From assembly GCA_000612485.1 (NCBI GenBank), contig CP007494.1:1116001-1180000 (forward strand): DNA of 64,000 nt. Reading direction: 5' to 3'. Source of the stretch: Bordetella holmesii ATCC 51541. Its GTDB lineage: Bacteria; Pseudomonadota; Gammaproteobacteria; Burkholderiales; Burkholderiaceae_B. The notes under the pieces were generated by a model. The model was not told the origin of the DNA and made no database searches. It worked only from the letters and a program-made list of their open reading frames with translations. The position numbers were made by a program, and so were the translations under genes. This document shows, piece by piece, positions 45,572-53,406 of this stretch (its first letter is position 1; each line of letters starts with the position of its first letter).

Positions 45572-45924
45572 TGCGCACGCTCCAGGGACCGGCTGCAGTA
45601 CAGGCCGGAAAGGGTTTGCATGACCTGTCGGCCTTCAAGGCTGGCCATGCTGTAGTAAATATATTTACCTGCGCGCCGCGTGCCTACCAGGCCTTCATCG
45701 CGCAGTACCGCCAATTGCTGAGACAGCGTGGGTTGCCGGATGCCGGTGAGCGCTTCGAGCTGCCCGACGTTGCGTTCGCCCTCGACCAGTTGGCACAGCA
45801 GCAGCAGGCGGTCGGTATTGGCCAGCGCCTTCAACAGCGCACAGCAATGAGCCGCCGTGGCGCGCAGCGCCGGCAGATCGACATCGATGACAGAAGCAGG
45901 CATGGGCTGCGAGGTCCGGAACAT
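45568..45924 (-). CDS. ArsR-family BigR/SqrR-type persulfide-sensing repressor
   Basis: 118 aa from ATG 45924; an ATG at 45903 is an alternative start. The ArsR winged HTH (ERNVGQLEALTGIRQPTLSQQLAVLRDEGLVGTRRAGKYIYYS) is complete. Cys44 in LLLLCQLVEGER and Cys110 near the end (LSGLYCSRS) sit where BigR has Cys42/Cys108 and SqrR has Cys41/Cys107, which form a tetrasulfide in response to sulfide and release DNA. It is divergent from a beta-lactamase-fold hydrolase and overlaps the first YeeE-type gene, the standard bigR layout. It should repress both sides from the AT-rich gap. Confidence 0.9.
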   Translation of the reverse strand: MFRTSQPMPASVIDVDLPALRATAAHCCALLKALANTDRLLLLCQLVEGERNVGQLEALTGIRQPTLSQQLAVLRDEGLVGTRRAGKYIYYSMASLEGRQVMQTLSGLYCSRSLERAQ

Positions 45925-45960
45925 TAATATATGTTTTTATAGAATATCATTGAGTAGATT
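45921..45960. promoter_or_regulatory. Candidate BigR-type operator/promoter
   Basis: The 53-bp gap between the divergent regulator and hydrolase genes is strikingly AT-rich (ATTAATATATG followed by TTTTTATAGAATATC) in a GC-rich genome. BigR-type repressors bind AT-rich dyads overlapping the promoter, so this is the expected operator. The exact half-sites are inferred, not proven. Confidence 0.5.
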
Positions 45961-45977
45961 AGTTGTCGGGAGCCGCC

Positions 45978-46820
45978 ATGCAACCCCAAGCCTTCTTTGA
46001 TTCCACCACAGGCACCATCAGCTATGTCGTGCACGATGGGCGCGTGTGCGCGATCATCGATCCGGTTCTGGACTATGACCCGAAGTCCGGGCGCACGTCT
46101 ACCGCTGGCGCCGATGCCATCATGGCCTTCATCCAGACGCAGGGCCTGCAGTGCCAGTGGATCCTCGAGACACACGCTCACGCAGACCACCTGTCCGCGG
46201 CACGCTATCTGCAGCATCACATGGGCGGAAAGCTGGCGATCGGCCGCTCCATACAGCAGGTGCAGGCCGCCTTCAAACCTATCTTCAATCTGGATCTGCC
46301 CGCCGACGGCAGTCAGTTCGACCATCTGTTCCAGCCCGACGAAACCTTTGCCATCGGCAGCCTGCAGGCCCGCGCGCTGCACGTACCCGGACACACCCCA
46401 GCCGACATGGCCTATCAGATCGGCGATGCCGTATTTGTGGGCGATACGCTTTTCATGCCCGATGTGGGCACGGCCCGCTGCGACTTTCCGGGTGGCGATG
46501 CCGCCTTGCTCTACCGGTCCATCCGCCGGTTGTTGGCGCTGCCGCCGGCCACCCGCCTGTTCATGTGCCATGACTATCCTCCGGATGGACGAGTCGCGGC
46601 CTGGGAAACCACGGTCGCCGCGCAGCGCGCCACCAATATCCATGTGCACGACGGAGTGGCCGAAGCTGACTTCGTCGCCATGCGGCAAAAACGTGACGCG
46701 ACCTTGCCGATGCCAACCCTGATCCTGCCAGCCATCCAGGTGAATATTCGAGCCGGCGCACTGCCCGATCCTGATGACAATGGCACCCGCTACCTGAAAA
46801 TCCCGCTCAACCGCCTTTAG
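45978..46820 (+). CDS. Metallo-beta-lactamase-fold hydrolase, probable persulfide dioxygenase (Blh/ETHE1-like)
   Basis: 280 aa from ATG 45978 behind GGGAG. The metal motif ETHAHADHLSAA (His66, His68, Asp70, His71) and further ligands His139 in PGHTPADMAY and Asp156 in VGDTLFMPDVGTARCDFPGG match the ETHE1/Blh group. The Arg-Cys-Asp-Phe block and the CHDYPPDGR motif are also typical. These iron enzymes oxidise glutathione persulfide to sulfite. The gene is divergent from the BigR-type regulator, supporting a sulfide-detoxification role. The frame is intact, while the two membrane genes on the other side are broken. Confidence 0.9.
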   Translation: MQPQAFFDSTTGTISYVVHDGRVCAIIDPVLDYDPKSGRTSTAGADAIMAFIQTQGLQCQWILETHAHADHLSAARYLQHHMGGKLAIGRSIQQVQAAFKPIFNLDLPADGSQFDHLFQPDETFAIGSLQARALHVPGHTPADMAYQIGDAVFVGDTLFMPDVGTARCDFPGGDAALLYRSIRRLLALPPATRLFMCHDYPPDGRVAAWETTVAAQRATNIHVHDGVAEADFVAMRQKRDATLPMPTLILPAIQVNIRAGALPDPDDNGTRYLKIPLNRL

Positions 46821-46889
46821 TAAGCGCTTGCGCAGGCAGGCAATATCCCGCAACATCGACCGGTCGATAGTCAGACCGGAGCCGGAAAT

Positions 46890-48356
46890 ATGTTCATGGA
46901 AGCGCAGGCCGACCCAGTCCTTGCCAAAGAGGATTACAAGGCACGCGAACACCAGTTACGAACGGCCTTGCTCAAAGCGCAATATGACCGGCTCAACCGT
47001 GCCGATCGCAGCTTGTTGATCGTGGTCGCCGGCATCGATGGCGCGGGCAAAGGGCAGACCATCAATCTGCTCAACGACTGAATGGACCCGCGCCATATCC
47101 ACACTCTGGCGTTCGGCGAGCCCGATGACGTCGAGGCCGAGTTCCCGCCCTACTGGCGCTACTGGAACGCCATGCCCGCCAAAGGCGAGACCGGTATCGT
47201 CTTCGGATCCTGGTATGTCCGCCTTTTGCGTGAGTGCTATCGAAAAAAGGCGCGGCCTGAACGCGTAGAAGCGCTGGCCGCGCAGATACGCCGTTTCGAA
47301 GGCATGCTCACTACCGAAGGTGTGCAGATCGTCAAGCTCTGGTATCACCTGTCGGCCAAGGCGCAGACCGAGCGGATCAAGCGCTTGAAATCCAGCCCGG
47401 AAACCTCCTGGCAGGTTTCGCCCGACGATTACCGCGTAGCCAAGAAATACGATCGCATCTGCGACGCCGCCCACATTGCCCTGGCCCATACCGACGTCGA
47501 TCACGCCCCCTGGGTCGTCATTCCCAGTGCCGATGATCACCTGCGCGTGGTACGCACTACCGAAACCGTGCTGGCCACCATGAAACGGCGCGCGATTCCC
47601 CTGGTTGCGCATGCCGGCCTCGATCGCCCCCGTCTCGGGCCGGTCGCCAACCGGTTGGCCGATCTCGATTACGACGCGCACGAAGACAAGCACGACTACG
47701 ACAGCGAGCTGGGCCTGCTGCAAGGACGGCTGGCGCGTGCCGTGCGCAGCGAGAAATTCCGCGAACGTTCGCTCATCCTGGCTTTCGAGGGCCAGGATGC
47801 TGCCGGCAAAGGCGGCGCCATCCAACGTGTCGTGCAAGCGCTCGATGCCCGACAATACGACATCACGCCCATCGCCGCGCCCCTGCCCCATGAATTGGCT
47901 CGCCCGTATCTGTGGCGGTTTTGGCGCCACGTGCCCCGCCAGAACCGCATCGCCCTCTTCGACCGAAGCTGGTATGGCCGGGTCTTAGTCGAGCGAGTGG
48001 AGAAACTCACTCCGCCCGGGCTGTGGCGCCGCGCCTATGCCGAGATCAATGATTTCGAGCGCCAGCTCACCGACAACGGCGCCATCCTGATCAAGTTCTG
48101 GATGGCCATCACCGAAGATGTGCAGCTCGCGCGATTCAAAGAACGCGAGAAAACACCTTTCAAGCGCTACAAGATTACGCCCGACGATTGGCGCAACCGA
48201 AAAAAATGGCAGGAGTATGCGCAAGCCACCAACGAGATGCTGGCGCGCACAGATCTGCCGCACGCCCCTTGGTACGCTATTCCCGCCAATGACAAACGTT
48301 ATGCGCGCCTGCAAGTGTTGCGTCACATCGTCGAGACGCTCGAGCAGCACGTCTAG
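46890..48356 (+). pseudogene. pap: Polyphosphate:AMP phosphotransferase (two-domain PPK2), internal UGA
   Basis: The frame from ATG 46890 runs to TAG 48354-48356 (488 codons) with one interruption, TGA at 47079-47081 (codon 64), where Trp (TGG) is expected in LLNDW. The first PPK2 domain has Walker A GIDGAGKG just before the stop; the second domain (about 290-488) has GQDAAGKGGAIQ, then FDRSWYGRVLVERVE and the lid. Two PPK2 domains in tandem mark the class II polyphosphate:AMP phosphotransferase, which makes ADP from AMP and polyP. The TGA is followed at once by ATG (47082), which could restart translation and yield 424 residues containing the intact second domain but lacking the first P-loop. 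IS481 is inserted at its stop codon without changing the protein. Confidence 0.9.
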
Positions 48357-48357
48357 C
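48352..48357. repeat. IS481 target-site duplication, left copy (TCTAGC)
   Basis: The six bases TCTAGC immediately before the left IS481 end match the copy at 49401-49406. They fit the known IS481 target preference NCTAGN. The copy includes the TAG stop codon of the phosphotransferase gene and, on the other strand, the TAG stop codon of the IS481 transposase. Confidence 0.92.
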
Positions 48358-49303
48358 TGTGAACTGTCAATAGGTTGTATTCGTCCAGGTTGAGTCTGGA
48401 GATGGGTACAGCGCGCCCGATGCCTTGGTGGGGTCGATGCCAGTTGTAGTGGTGTAGCCAGGATTTCATGGCATCGGCTCGGTGTTGGGAGTTCTGGTAG
48501 GTGTGAGCGTAAGCCCACTCACGCAAGGCCGACTGGATGAAGCGTTCGGCCTTGCCATTGGTCTGTGGGCGGTAAGGTCGGGTAAAGCGGTGCTTGATGC
48601 CCAGCTCATGGCACAGCGCGGCGAAGGCGCGGCTGCGAAAGGCCGAGCCATTGTCGGTGAGCAAGCGCTGGATGGTCACGCCCAGGCGCTGGTAGTAGGC
48701 CACTGCGTCCTTGAGGAACTGGACGGCGCTGGGGAAGCGCTCGTCGGGGTGGATGTCGGTGAAGGCCACGCGGGCGTGGTCATCGATGGCCACGAAGACG
48801 AAGTCCCAGCCGGCCCCCTCAACGGTATCGCGTCGGTTGCCCGTGACCCGGTGGCCAGGGCGCTGGATACGTCCCAGCTTCTTGATGTCGATGTGCAGCA
48901 GATCGCCGGGGGCCTGATGCTCGTAGCGCACCACCGGCTCGGCCGGCTCCAGGTCGGCCAGGTGCGACAGACCGGCGCGGGCCAGGACGCGGCTGACGGT
49001 GCTGGCTGACACGCCCAGCGCCTGGGCGATGCGCGCTTGGGTCAGCCGCTTGCGGCGCAGCTCCACGATAGCCAGCGCCTTGGCCGGCGCAATCGCTCGG
49101 GGCGAGACCGTCGGGCGCGAGGACGCATCGGCCAAGCCCGCCTGGCCCTGAGCCAGAAAGCGGCCCAGCCATTTGCGCACAGTCGGCGCGGTGACCCCAT
49201 AGGCGCGGGCCGCTTCAGGCACACAAACTTGATGGGCGATCAATTGCTGGACCATTTCGAGGCGACGTAGGAAGGTCAATCGGGCATGCTTATGGGTGTT
49301 CAT
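48353..49303 (-). CDS. tnpA: IS481 transposase
   Basis: 316 aa DDE transposase. The N-terminal HTH regions (RLEMVQQLIAHQVCVPEAARAYGVTAPTVRKWLG and AQALGVSASTVSRVLARAGL) are followed by an integrase core. Its catalytic residues are Asp in HIDIKKLGRI, Asp in LLTDNGSAFRS about 70 residues later, and Glu in NGKAERFIQSALREW. The frame is intact and ends HS-TAG, where the TAG is supplied by the duplicated target site, not by the element. This is the sequence type long known from Bordetella IS481. Confidence 0.97.
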   Translation of the reverse strand: MNTHKHARLTFLRRLEMVQQLIAHQVCVPEAARAYGVTAPTVRKWLGRFLAQGQAGLADASSRPTVSPRAIAPAKALAIVELRRKRLTQARIAQALGVSASTVSRVLARAGLSHLADLEPAEPVVRYEHQAPGDLLHIDIKKLGRIQRPGHRVTGNRRDTVEGAGWDFVFVAIDDHARVAFTDIHPDERFPSAVQFLKDAVAYYQRLGVTIQRLLTDNGSAFRSRAFAALCHELGIKHRFTRPYRPQTNGKAERFIQSALREWAYAHTYQNSQHRADAMKSWLHHYNWHRPHQGIGRAVPISRLNLDEYNLLTVHS

Positions 49304-49400
49304 CCGGCCGGGCTCCTTGAGTGAACTGGGGGGTTGGCGATTTCCAGTTTCTCAAATCCGGTTCGGATGAACCATGCATACAACCTATTGAATCTTCACA
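48358..49400 (-). mobile_element. IS481 insertion sequence, complete
   Basis: A 1043-bp element bounded by imperfect terminal inverted repeats. The left end TGTGAACTGTCAATAGG and the right end (reverse complement) TGTGAAGATTCAATAGG both continue into TTGTAT, about 20 of 23 positions identical. It is flanked by 6-bp TCTAGC duplications and encodes one transposase on the minus strand. IS481 is the multi-copy element typical of B. pertussis, and is also found in B. holmesii and some B. bronchiseptica and B. parapertussis strains. The clean duplications and full transposase suggest a recent insertion. Confidence 0.97.
49378..49400. repeat. IS481 right terminal inverted repeat
   Basis: Read outward-in on the minus strand, TGTGAAGATTCAATAGG followed by TTGTAT matches the left end (48358-48380) except for three bases at positions 7-9. 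The TCTAGC duplication follows it at 49401-49406. Confidence 0.88.
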
Positions 49401-49406
49401 TCTAGC
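49401..49406. repeat. IS481 target-site duplication, right copy (TCTAGC)
   Basis: Identical to the six bases at 48352-48357. It separates the IS481 right end from the leader of the GNAT acetyltransferase gene at 49441. Confidence 0.92.
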
Positions 49407-49440
49407 CTTCTTTACGGCCCCTCATTGAAAGAGATACCCC

Positions 49441-49890
49441 ATGACCGCTCTTGATATCCGTCCCGTCTCCGAAGCCGATTTCGACGTCTGGCTGCCATTG
49501 TGGAAGGGCTACCAGGCCTTCTATAACGTGACCATCGACGACGCGGTGACCCGCCTGACCTGGGAACGCTTTCTGGACGCCGGCCAGCCCATGCACGCCG
49601 CACTCGCCTACCTGCAAGGTCGAGCCGTCGGCATGGTGCACTGGATTTACCATCGCTCCACGTGGACGGCAGGCGACTATGTCTATCTGCAGGATCTTTT
49701 CGTGGCGCAAGACGTGCGCGGCACGGGCGCCGGACGCGCACTGATCGAACATGTCTATCGTGATGCCGAGGCGCACAACGCCGCGCGCGTCTATTGGCTC
49801 ACGCATGAAACCAATCACACCGCCATACAGCTCTACGACCGCATCGCGGACCGTCCCGGTTTCATTCAGTATCGCAAGGTGATGGCTTGA
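49441..49890 (+). CDS. GNAT-family N-acetyltransferase
   Basis: 149 aa. The fold is clear: IRPVSEADFDVWLPLWKGYQAFY, YLQDLFVAQDVRGTGAGRALIEHVYRDAEAHN with the acetyl-CoA-binding V-R-G-T-G-A-G-R loop (motif A, about 92-99), and VYWLTHETNHTAIQLYDRIADRPGFIQYRK. The H-x-x-N-x-T-A-x-x-L-Y-D pattern is usual in GNATs acting on small amines. The substrate is unknown. Its stop overlaps the TTG start of the HIT gene. IS481 now separates it from the phosphotransferase gene. Confidence 0.9.
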   Translation: MTALDIRPVSEADFDVWLPLWKGYQAFYNVTIDDAVTRLTWERFLDAGQPMHAALAYLQGRAVGMVHWIYHRSTWTAGDYVYLQDLFVAQDVRGTGAGRALIEHVYRDAEAHNAARVYWLTHETNHTAIQLYDRIADRPGFIQYRKVMA

Positions 49891-50351
49891 GCGCGCGCGA
49901 CCCCCAATGTCCGTTATGCCAGAGCACTGGCGGCGAACTGCTCTGGCAAGGCCAGCACCTGCGTATCATCGACGCGCAGGAGGCAGACTATCCCGGCTTT
50001 ACCCGCGTCGTCTGGAACGCCCATCTGCCTGAAATGACCAGCCTGTCCACGCATGGCCGCGATCTGATCATGCGCGCTGTCTACGCCATCGAGCAGGCAC
50101 AGCGCGACACGCTGCACCCGGACAAGGTCAATCTCGCCGCGCTGGGCAACATGGTGCCCCACCTGCATTGGCACGTCATCCCGCGCTGGCACGAGGACCG
50201 ACACTTTCCCAGCCCCATATGGGCGCCGCCGCGGTTCGCCGCCGGCCAGGAGCCCGCCGAGTTTTTCACTCGGCAACAGGACTTGCAGGCGCGCTTACAT
50301 CGTTACCGGGACCGCGTAACCGAAGTCATGAACGCCTTGCTCTGGCACTGA
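49887..50351 (+). CDS. HIT-family nucleotide hydrolase/transferase
   Basis: 154 aa with a probable TTG start at 49887 that overlaps the GNAT stop by four bases; no ATG fits better. The histidine triad is HLHWHVIPR, preceded by NLAALGNMVP, typical of the HIT branch also called diadenosine tetraphosphate hydrolase-like. The C-x-x-C (CPLC) near the N-terminus may bind zinc as in other HIT proteins. The frame is intact. A candidate nhaA promoter and terminator-like leader follow. Confidence 0.9.
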   Translation: MSARDPQCPLCQSTGGELLWQGQHLRIIDAQEADYPGFTRVVWNAHLPEMTSLSTHGRDLIMRAVYAIEQAQRDTLHPDKVNLAALGNMVPHLHWHVIPRWHEDRHFPSPIWAPPRFAAGQEPAEFFTRQQDLQARLHRYRDRVTEVMNALLWH

Positions 50352-50381
50352 GGCCGCGCACGCTCAGTAAACCCTTCCCAT

Positions 50382-50490
50382 TTGAAACGGCACCTCAACT
50401 CGCCCTAATCGTTCAGCTAAAATTCAACCCGTTATCCGCTGAGCCAAAGGCGGCCCCTGCAGGCCGCCTTTTTCATTTGAAGCGAACGCC
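50382..50490 (+). promoter_or_regulatory. nhaA leader with promoter-like elements and a terminator-like hairpin
   Basis: A -35-like TTGAAA (50382-50387) is followed 18 bases later by TAATCG (50406), with TAAAAT at 50418 as another -10 candidate. A short dyad CAGC/GCTG follows, then a perfect terminator (AAAGGCGGCC-CCTGCA-GGCCGCCTTT, 50446-50471, then TT). The terminator lies only about 18 bases before the nhaA GTG. It could end the upstream HIT operon, or act as an attenuator if transcription starts in front of it. Confidence 0.5.
50446..50473 (+). terminator. Rho-independent terminator upstream of nhaA
   Basis: A 10-bp stem (AAAGGCGGCC pairing with GGCCGCCTTT) with a six-base loop is followed by T residues. 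It is a textbook intrinsic terminator, placed between the HIT gene and nhaA. Confidence 0.88.
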
Positions 50491-51687
50491 GTGCCGCATT
50501 TCCAGCTACGTCCCAAATCTTTTCTGCACGCTTTCTTTGCTTCCGAAGCGCTGGGCGGCTACCTCCTCATGCTGGCGGCGCTGCTGGCGCTGGGGGTGGC
50601 CAACTCGGCCTGGGCCGGAAGTTATTTTTCCTGGCTGAGCACCAAACTGGGTGTGCACGTCGGGCCGGTCATGCTGCGCGAGACGGTGCAACACTGGATC
50701 AACGACGGCCTGATGGCGGTTTTCTTTCTGCTGGTGGGCCTGGAGATCAAACGCGAGGTGCTCGACGGCCAACTCCGCGGGGCCGCGCGCATCGTCCTGC
50801 CTGGCGTGGCCGCCGCCGGGGGCATGCTGGTCCCCGCGCTCATCTATCTGGCCGTCAACGCGGCCAATCCGCAGGGGCTGCGCGGGTGGGCGATACCCGC
50901 GGCTACCGACATCGCGTTTGCGCTTGGCATCCTGGCCCTGCTGGGCAGCCGTGTACCGACCTCGCTCAAAGTCTTCCTGACGGCGCTGGCCATCCTGGAC
51001 GACCTGGGAGCCATCCTCATCATTGCCTTCTTCTACACCGCCCAGCTCAACGCCTTCGCGCTGGCAATGGCAGGCTCCCTGGTACTGTGTCTGATCATTC
51101 TCAATCGACTGGGCGTCCTGGCGCTCGTTCCCTATCTCGCGCTGGGCGTGCTGCTGTGGTTTTTCGTCCTGAAATCCGGGGTACACGCCACACTGGCAGG
51201 CGTGGCGCTGGCGCTGACCATCCCCTTGCGCCGCCACGGAGCCCCCTCCCCGCTGCATAAGCTTGAACACCGCCTGCATCATCCCGTCGCGCTGCTCATC
51301 GTTCCCATCTTCGGGTTTGCCAATGCAGGCGTATCCTTCCAGGGGCTGGGGCTCGACGCCCTGACCGCGCCCGTACCGCTGGGCATCGCGGCAGGGCTGT
51401 TCCTGGGCAAGCAATTAGGGGTCTTCGGGTTTTCCTGGCTGGCCATCCGACTGGGCATTGCCAGCCTGCCGCGCCAGGCCAACTATCGGCAACTCTACGG
51501 GGTGGCCCTGCTGTGCGGCATCGGCTTTACCATGAGCCTGTTCATCGGTGCATTGGCTTTTGACAGCCAGGTCACGATAGACGCGACAAAGCTTGGCGTG
51601 CTGACAGGCACGCTGTGCTCGGCGATTGCGGGCTATCTGCTGCTGCGGTCAAACAGCCCCAGCGCGTCAGGCCAGCCCCGCCATTAA
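50491..51687 (+). CDS. nhaA: Na+/H+ antiporter NhaA
   Basis: 398 aa from GTG 50491, 12 membrane helices. Family landmarks are [18 protein letters not shown], the helix [18 protein letters not shown], the ion-binding Asp170-Asp171 in [17 protein letters not shown] (Asp163/Asp164 in E. coli) and the crossing helix motif FAIANAGV-like [12 protein letters not shown]. It exchanges two H+ for one Na+ or Li+ across the inner membrane. The leader carries a terminator-like hairpin just before the start. It overlaps the 3' end of the next convergent gene by about 20 bases. The frame is intact. Confidence 0.95.
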   Translation: MPHFQLRPKSFLHAFFASEALGGYLLMLAALLALGVANSAWAGSYFSWLSTKLGVHVGPVMLRETVQHWINDGLMAVFFLLVGLEIKREVLDGQLRGAARIVLPGVAAAGGMLVPALIYLAVNAANPQGLRGWAIPAATDIAFALGILALLGSRVPTSLKVFLTALAILDDLGAILIIAFFYTAQLNAFALAMAGSLVLCLIILNRLGVLALVPYLALGVLLWFFVLKSGVHATLAGVALALTIPLRRHGAPSPLHKLEHRLHHPVALLIVPIFGFANAGVSFQGLGLDALTAPVPLGIAAGLFLGKQLGVFGFSWLAIRLGIASLPRQANYRQLYGVALLCGIGFTMSLFIGALAFDSQVTIDATKLGVLTGTLCSAIAGYLLLRSNSPSASGQPRH

Positions 51688-52065
51688 GCGGCGCGCGGCT
51701 GCGCGGGCCTCGACCATGCTATTGACGACCACAAACGGGAAATCAAACGCCCGCGTCATTTTTTCAGCCTGCTTGCACGCGCGCTCGTAGCCCGAGATAT
51801 CCGGTTTGACCGCGATATATCCACGGCTGGCCTGCCGAATCCTGGGCATATTTTCAGTCTGCCACTGCACCATCTTCTTGCGGTCGTCGTGAGAGATCGG
51901 CGTGCCCAGGTCCTGCGTCACGAGCACGAAGGGCTCGGGGCTCGACACCAGTTGCTCCATCTCCTTGATCCATATCTGCGCATAGCCGGCAGGCGCGCCG
52001 AAATGCCTTGTCAGCACCAACGGAAACTGCGAAAGATCATGGTATTGAAAAAGATCGGGATTCAT
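51667..52065 (-). CDS. Uncharacterised 132-aa protein coupled to a Fur-family gene
   Basis: 132 aa from ATG 52065. No signal peptide or membrane helix. The alternating strand-helix pattern ([57 protein letters not shown]) suggests a small alpha/beta fold similar to STAS/SpoIIAA-like proteins, a fold-level guess only. The ATG overlaps the Fur-family stop (ATGA), so the two proteins are made together and may work together. I do not recognise a function. The frame is intact. Its 3' end overlaps nhaA by about 20 bases, tail to tail. Confidence 0.7.
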   Translation of the reverse strand: MNPDLFQYHDLSQFPLVLTRHFGAPAGYAQIWIKEMEQLVSSPEPFVLVTQDLGTPISHDDRKKMVQWQTENMPRIRQASRGYIAVKPDISGYERACKQAEKMTRAFDFPFVVVNSMVEARAAARRLMAGLA

Positions 52066-52493
52066 TCGAATACACCTTTGATTACCTTGCGGCACTGCGT
52101 GCAGCGGCCATAGAGGGCGAGGCTGTAGCTTTGCAGTGCAAAGCCATGGCGTTGCGCAATGCGTCTGGCCTGATCGGCAATCGTCGCGTTGCTGACTTCG
52201 GCCACCGTGCCGCATCCCGTACACACCAGATGATCATGCTGGCCTTTGGCAGCGAGTTCGAAAACGCTGGTCTGTGCATCGAACTGATTCCGCGCCAGCA
52301 AGCCCGCATGCGCCAACTGGCCCAACACCCGATACACCGTGGCCAATCCGATATCGACCTGCTCGCCCAGCAATTGCCGATACACGTCCGCGGCACTCAT
52401 ATGACGCTCCGGATACCGCTGAAACATATCCAGAATCTTCAGGCGCGGATACGTCGCCTTCATGCCCGTACGATGCAGTGGTGTCTGGTCCAT
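52062..52493 (-). CDS. Fur-family metal-responsive repressor
   Basis: 143 aa from ATG 52493. The winged HTH (ATYPRLKILDMFQRYPERHMSAADVYRQL, then IGLATVYRVLGQLAHAGLL) is followed by the metal site region ELAAKGQHDHLVCTGCGTVAEVSN with His-Asp-His and a Cys-x-x-Cys, and a second CTQC near the end. This is the Fur branch rather than Zur or PerR, judged by overall sequence only. Iron is likely but not proven. It is coupled to the unknown 132-aa gene and has a palindrome in its own promoter, so autoregulation is probable. This is probably not the main Fur of the genus, which lies in another context. Confidence 0.88.
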   Translation of the reverse strand: MDQTPLHRTGMKATYPRLKILDMFQRYPERHMSAADVYRQLLGEQVDIGLATVYRVLGQLAHAGLLARNQFDAQTSVFELAAKGQHDHLVCTGCGTVAEVSNATIADQARRIAQRHGFALQSYSLALYGRCTQCRKVIKGVFE

Positions 52494-52520
52494 CTGATTC
52501 TCCCGCGAAAGCCAAGACAA

Positions 52521-52541
52521 TGAGAATGATGTACATTTTCA
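52521..52541. promoter_or_regulatory. Candidate Fur box upstream of the Fur-family gene
   Basis: TGAGAATG-ATGTA-CATTTTCA is a near-perfect dyad (one mismatch per half), about 30 bp before the Fur-family start. It resembles the 7-1-7 Fur site TGATAATNATTATCA. It is the expected place for autoregulation by the adjacent repressor. Confidence 0.6.
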
Positions 52542-52618
52542 TCAACGAGCACTAACGAAAAGCCGTCAACAACTTGCGCAAAACCGCCAACCTGCCGTTG
52601 CCCTCCGATCCCCGCTGA

Positions 52619-53351
52619 TTGCTCGAGTCCCACCATGTCCTGAGCGAACGTCAGCCCCAAGGCATGGAGGTGCTGCCACACATCCCATATCGATGGGATG
52701 TTTCTACTGGTGCAGGAAGGCCAGATGGTGATGCACAGCGGTGGCGCATTCAGCTCGATGACGCCCGGCCAACTGGCCTGGATACCACCAGGCATGCAGT
52801 TGCAGGCACGCTGGTTCGGACGCGCGCGCGGCACCGCCATGTTCGTGCGCGCCCATGCCTGCGCCACCCTGCCATCGACCTCGTGCAGTTGGCGGGCCAC
52901 GCCCCTGGTCGAGGCGCTATATCTGCGCCTGACACAGGGCACCGCCCTGGCCAACAGCCGTGCGCACCGCCTCTTCGACGTCATGACCGCCGAATTGGCG
53001 CTGGTCGACGCCGAAGGGCTCTCGCTGCCTCTCCCACATGACGAACGCCTGCTGGCCCTGGCCTATGCGCTGCTGGCCGCTCCCGACGATGGGCGAGGCA
53101 TCGATGCCTGGGCCCGCGAGTGCAACATGTCAGAGCGCACGCTCATGCGCCGGTTCCGAGCCGAAACCGGCGTGACACTGGGCCAATGGCGCGTGCAGGC
53201 CAGAATGTTGCGCGCGCTGGAGTTGCTTTCCCAGGGGGAAGCCGTCACGCAGGTGGCTCTGGCCGTGGGCTACGAAAGCACCAGCGCTTTCATTGGCATT
53301 TTTCGCGAGCAATTCGGCGTTACCCCCAGCCGTTATGGGGCCAACGCCTGA
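52619..53351 (+). pseudogene. AraC-family regulator, N-terminal frameshift probable
   Basis: The C-terminal part from ATG 52698 (MFLLVQEGQMVMHSGGAF) is open to 53351: a cupin-like half with WIPPGMQLQARWFG, then two AraC HTHs (IDAWARECNMSERTLMRRFRAETG and VTQVALAVGYESTSAFIGIFREQFGVTPSRYGANA). The usual start of the cupin domain lies just upstream in a different frame, as ESHHVLSERQPQGMEVLPH ending in RWD at about 52690. A small deletion near there would explain this. If translation begins at 52698 the protein (217 aa) lacks the first strands of the effector domain, so ligand response is doubtful although the DNA-binding part is intact. Confidence 0.6.
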
Positions 53352-53406
53352 TGCAAAGAACGCCGGGCATGGCTATGCTCTCGCTCCACACTCCAAGGAG
53401 AGCATC

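Noticed and set aside
47079..47081. UGA as selenocysteine codon in pap
   Set aside because: The expected residue is Trp in a structural position after the P-loop, not a redox site, and no SECIS-like hairpin was seen after it.
48352..48360. IS481 as the cause of pap inactivation
   Set aside because: The insertion is at the stop codon and leaves the coding frame unchanged; the lesion is the internal UGA.
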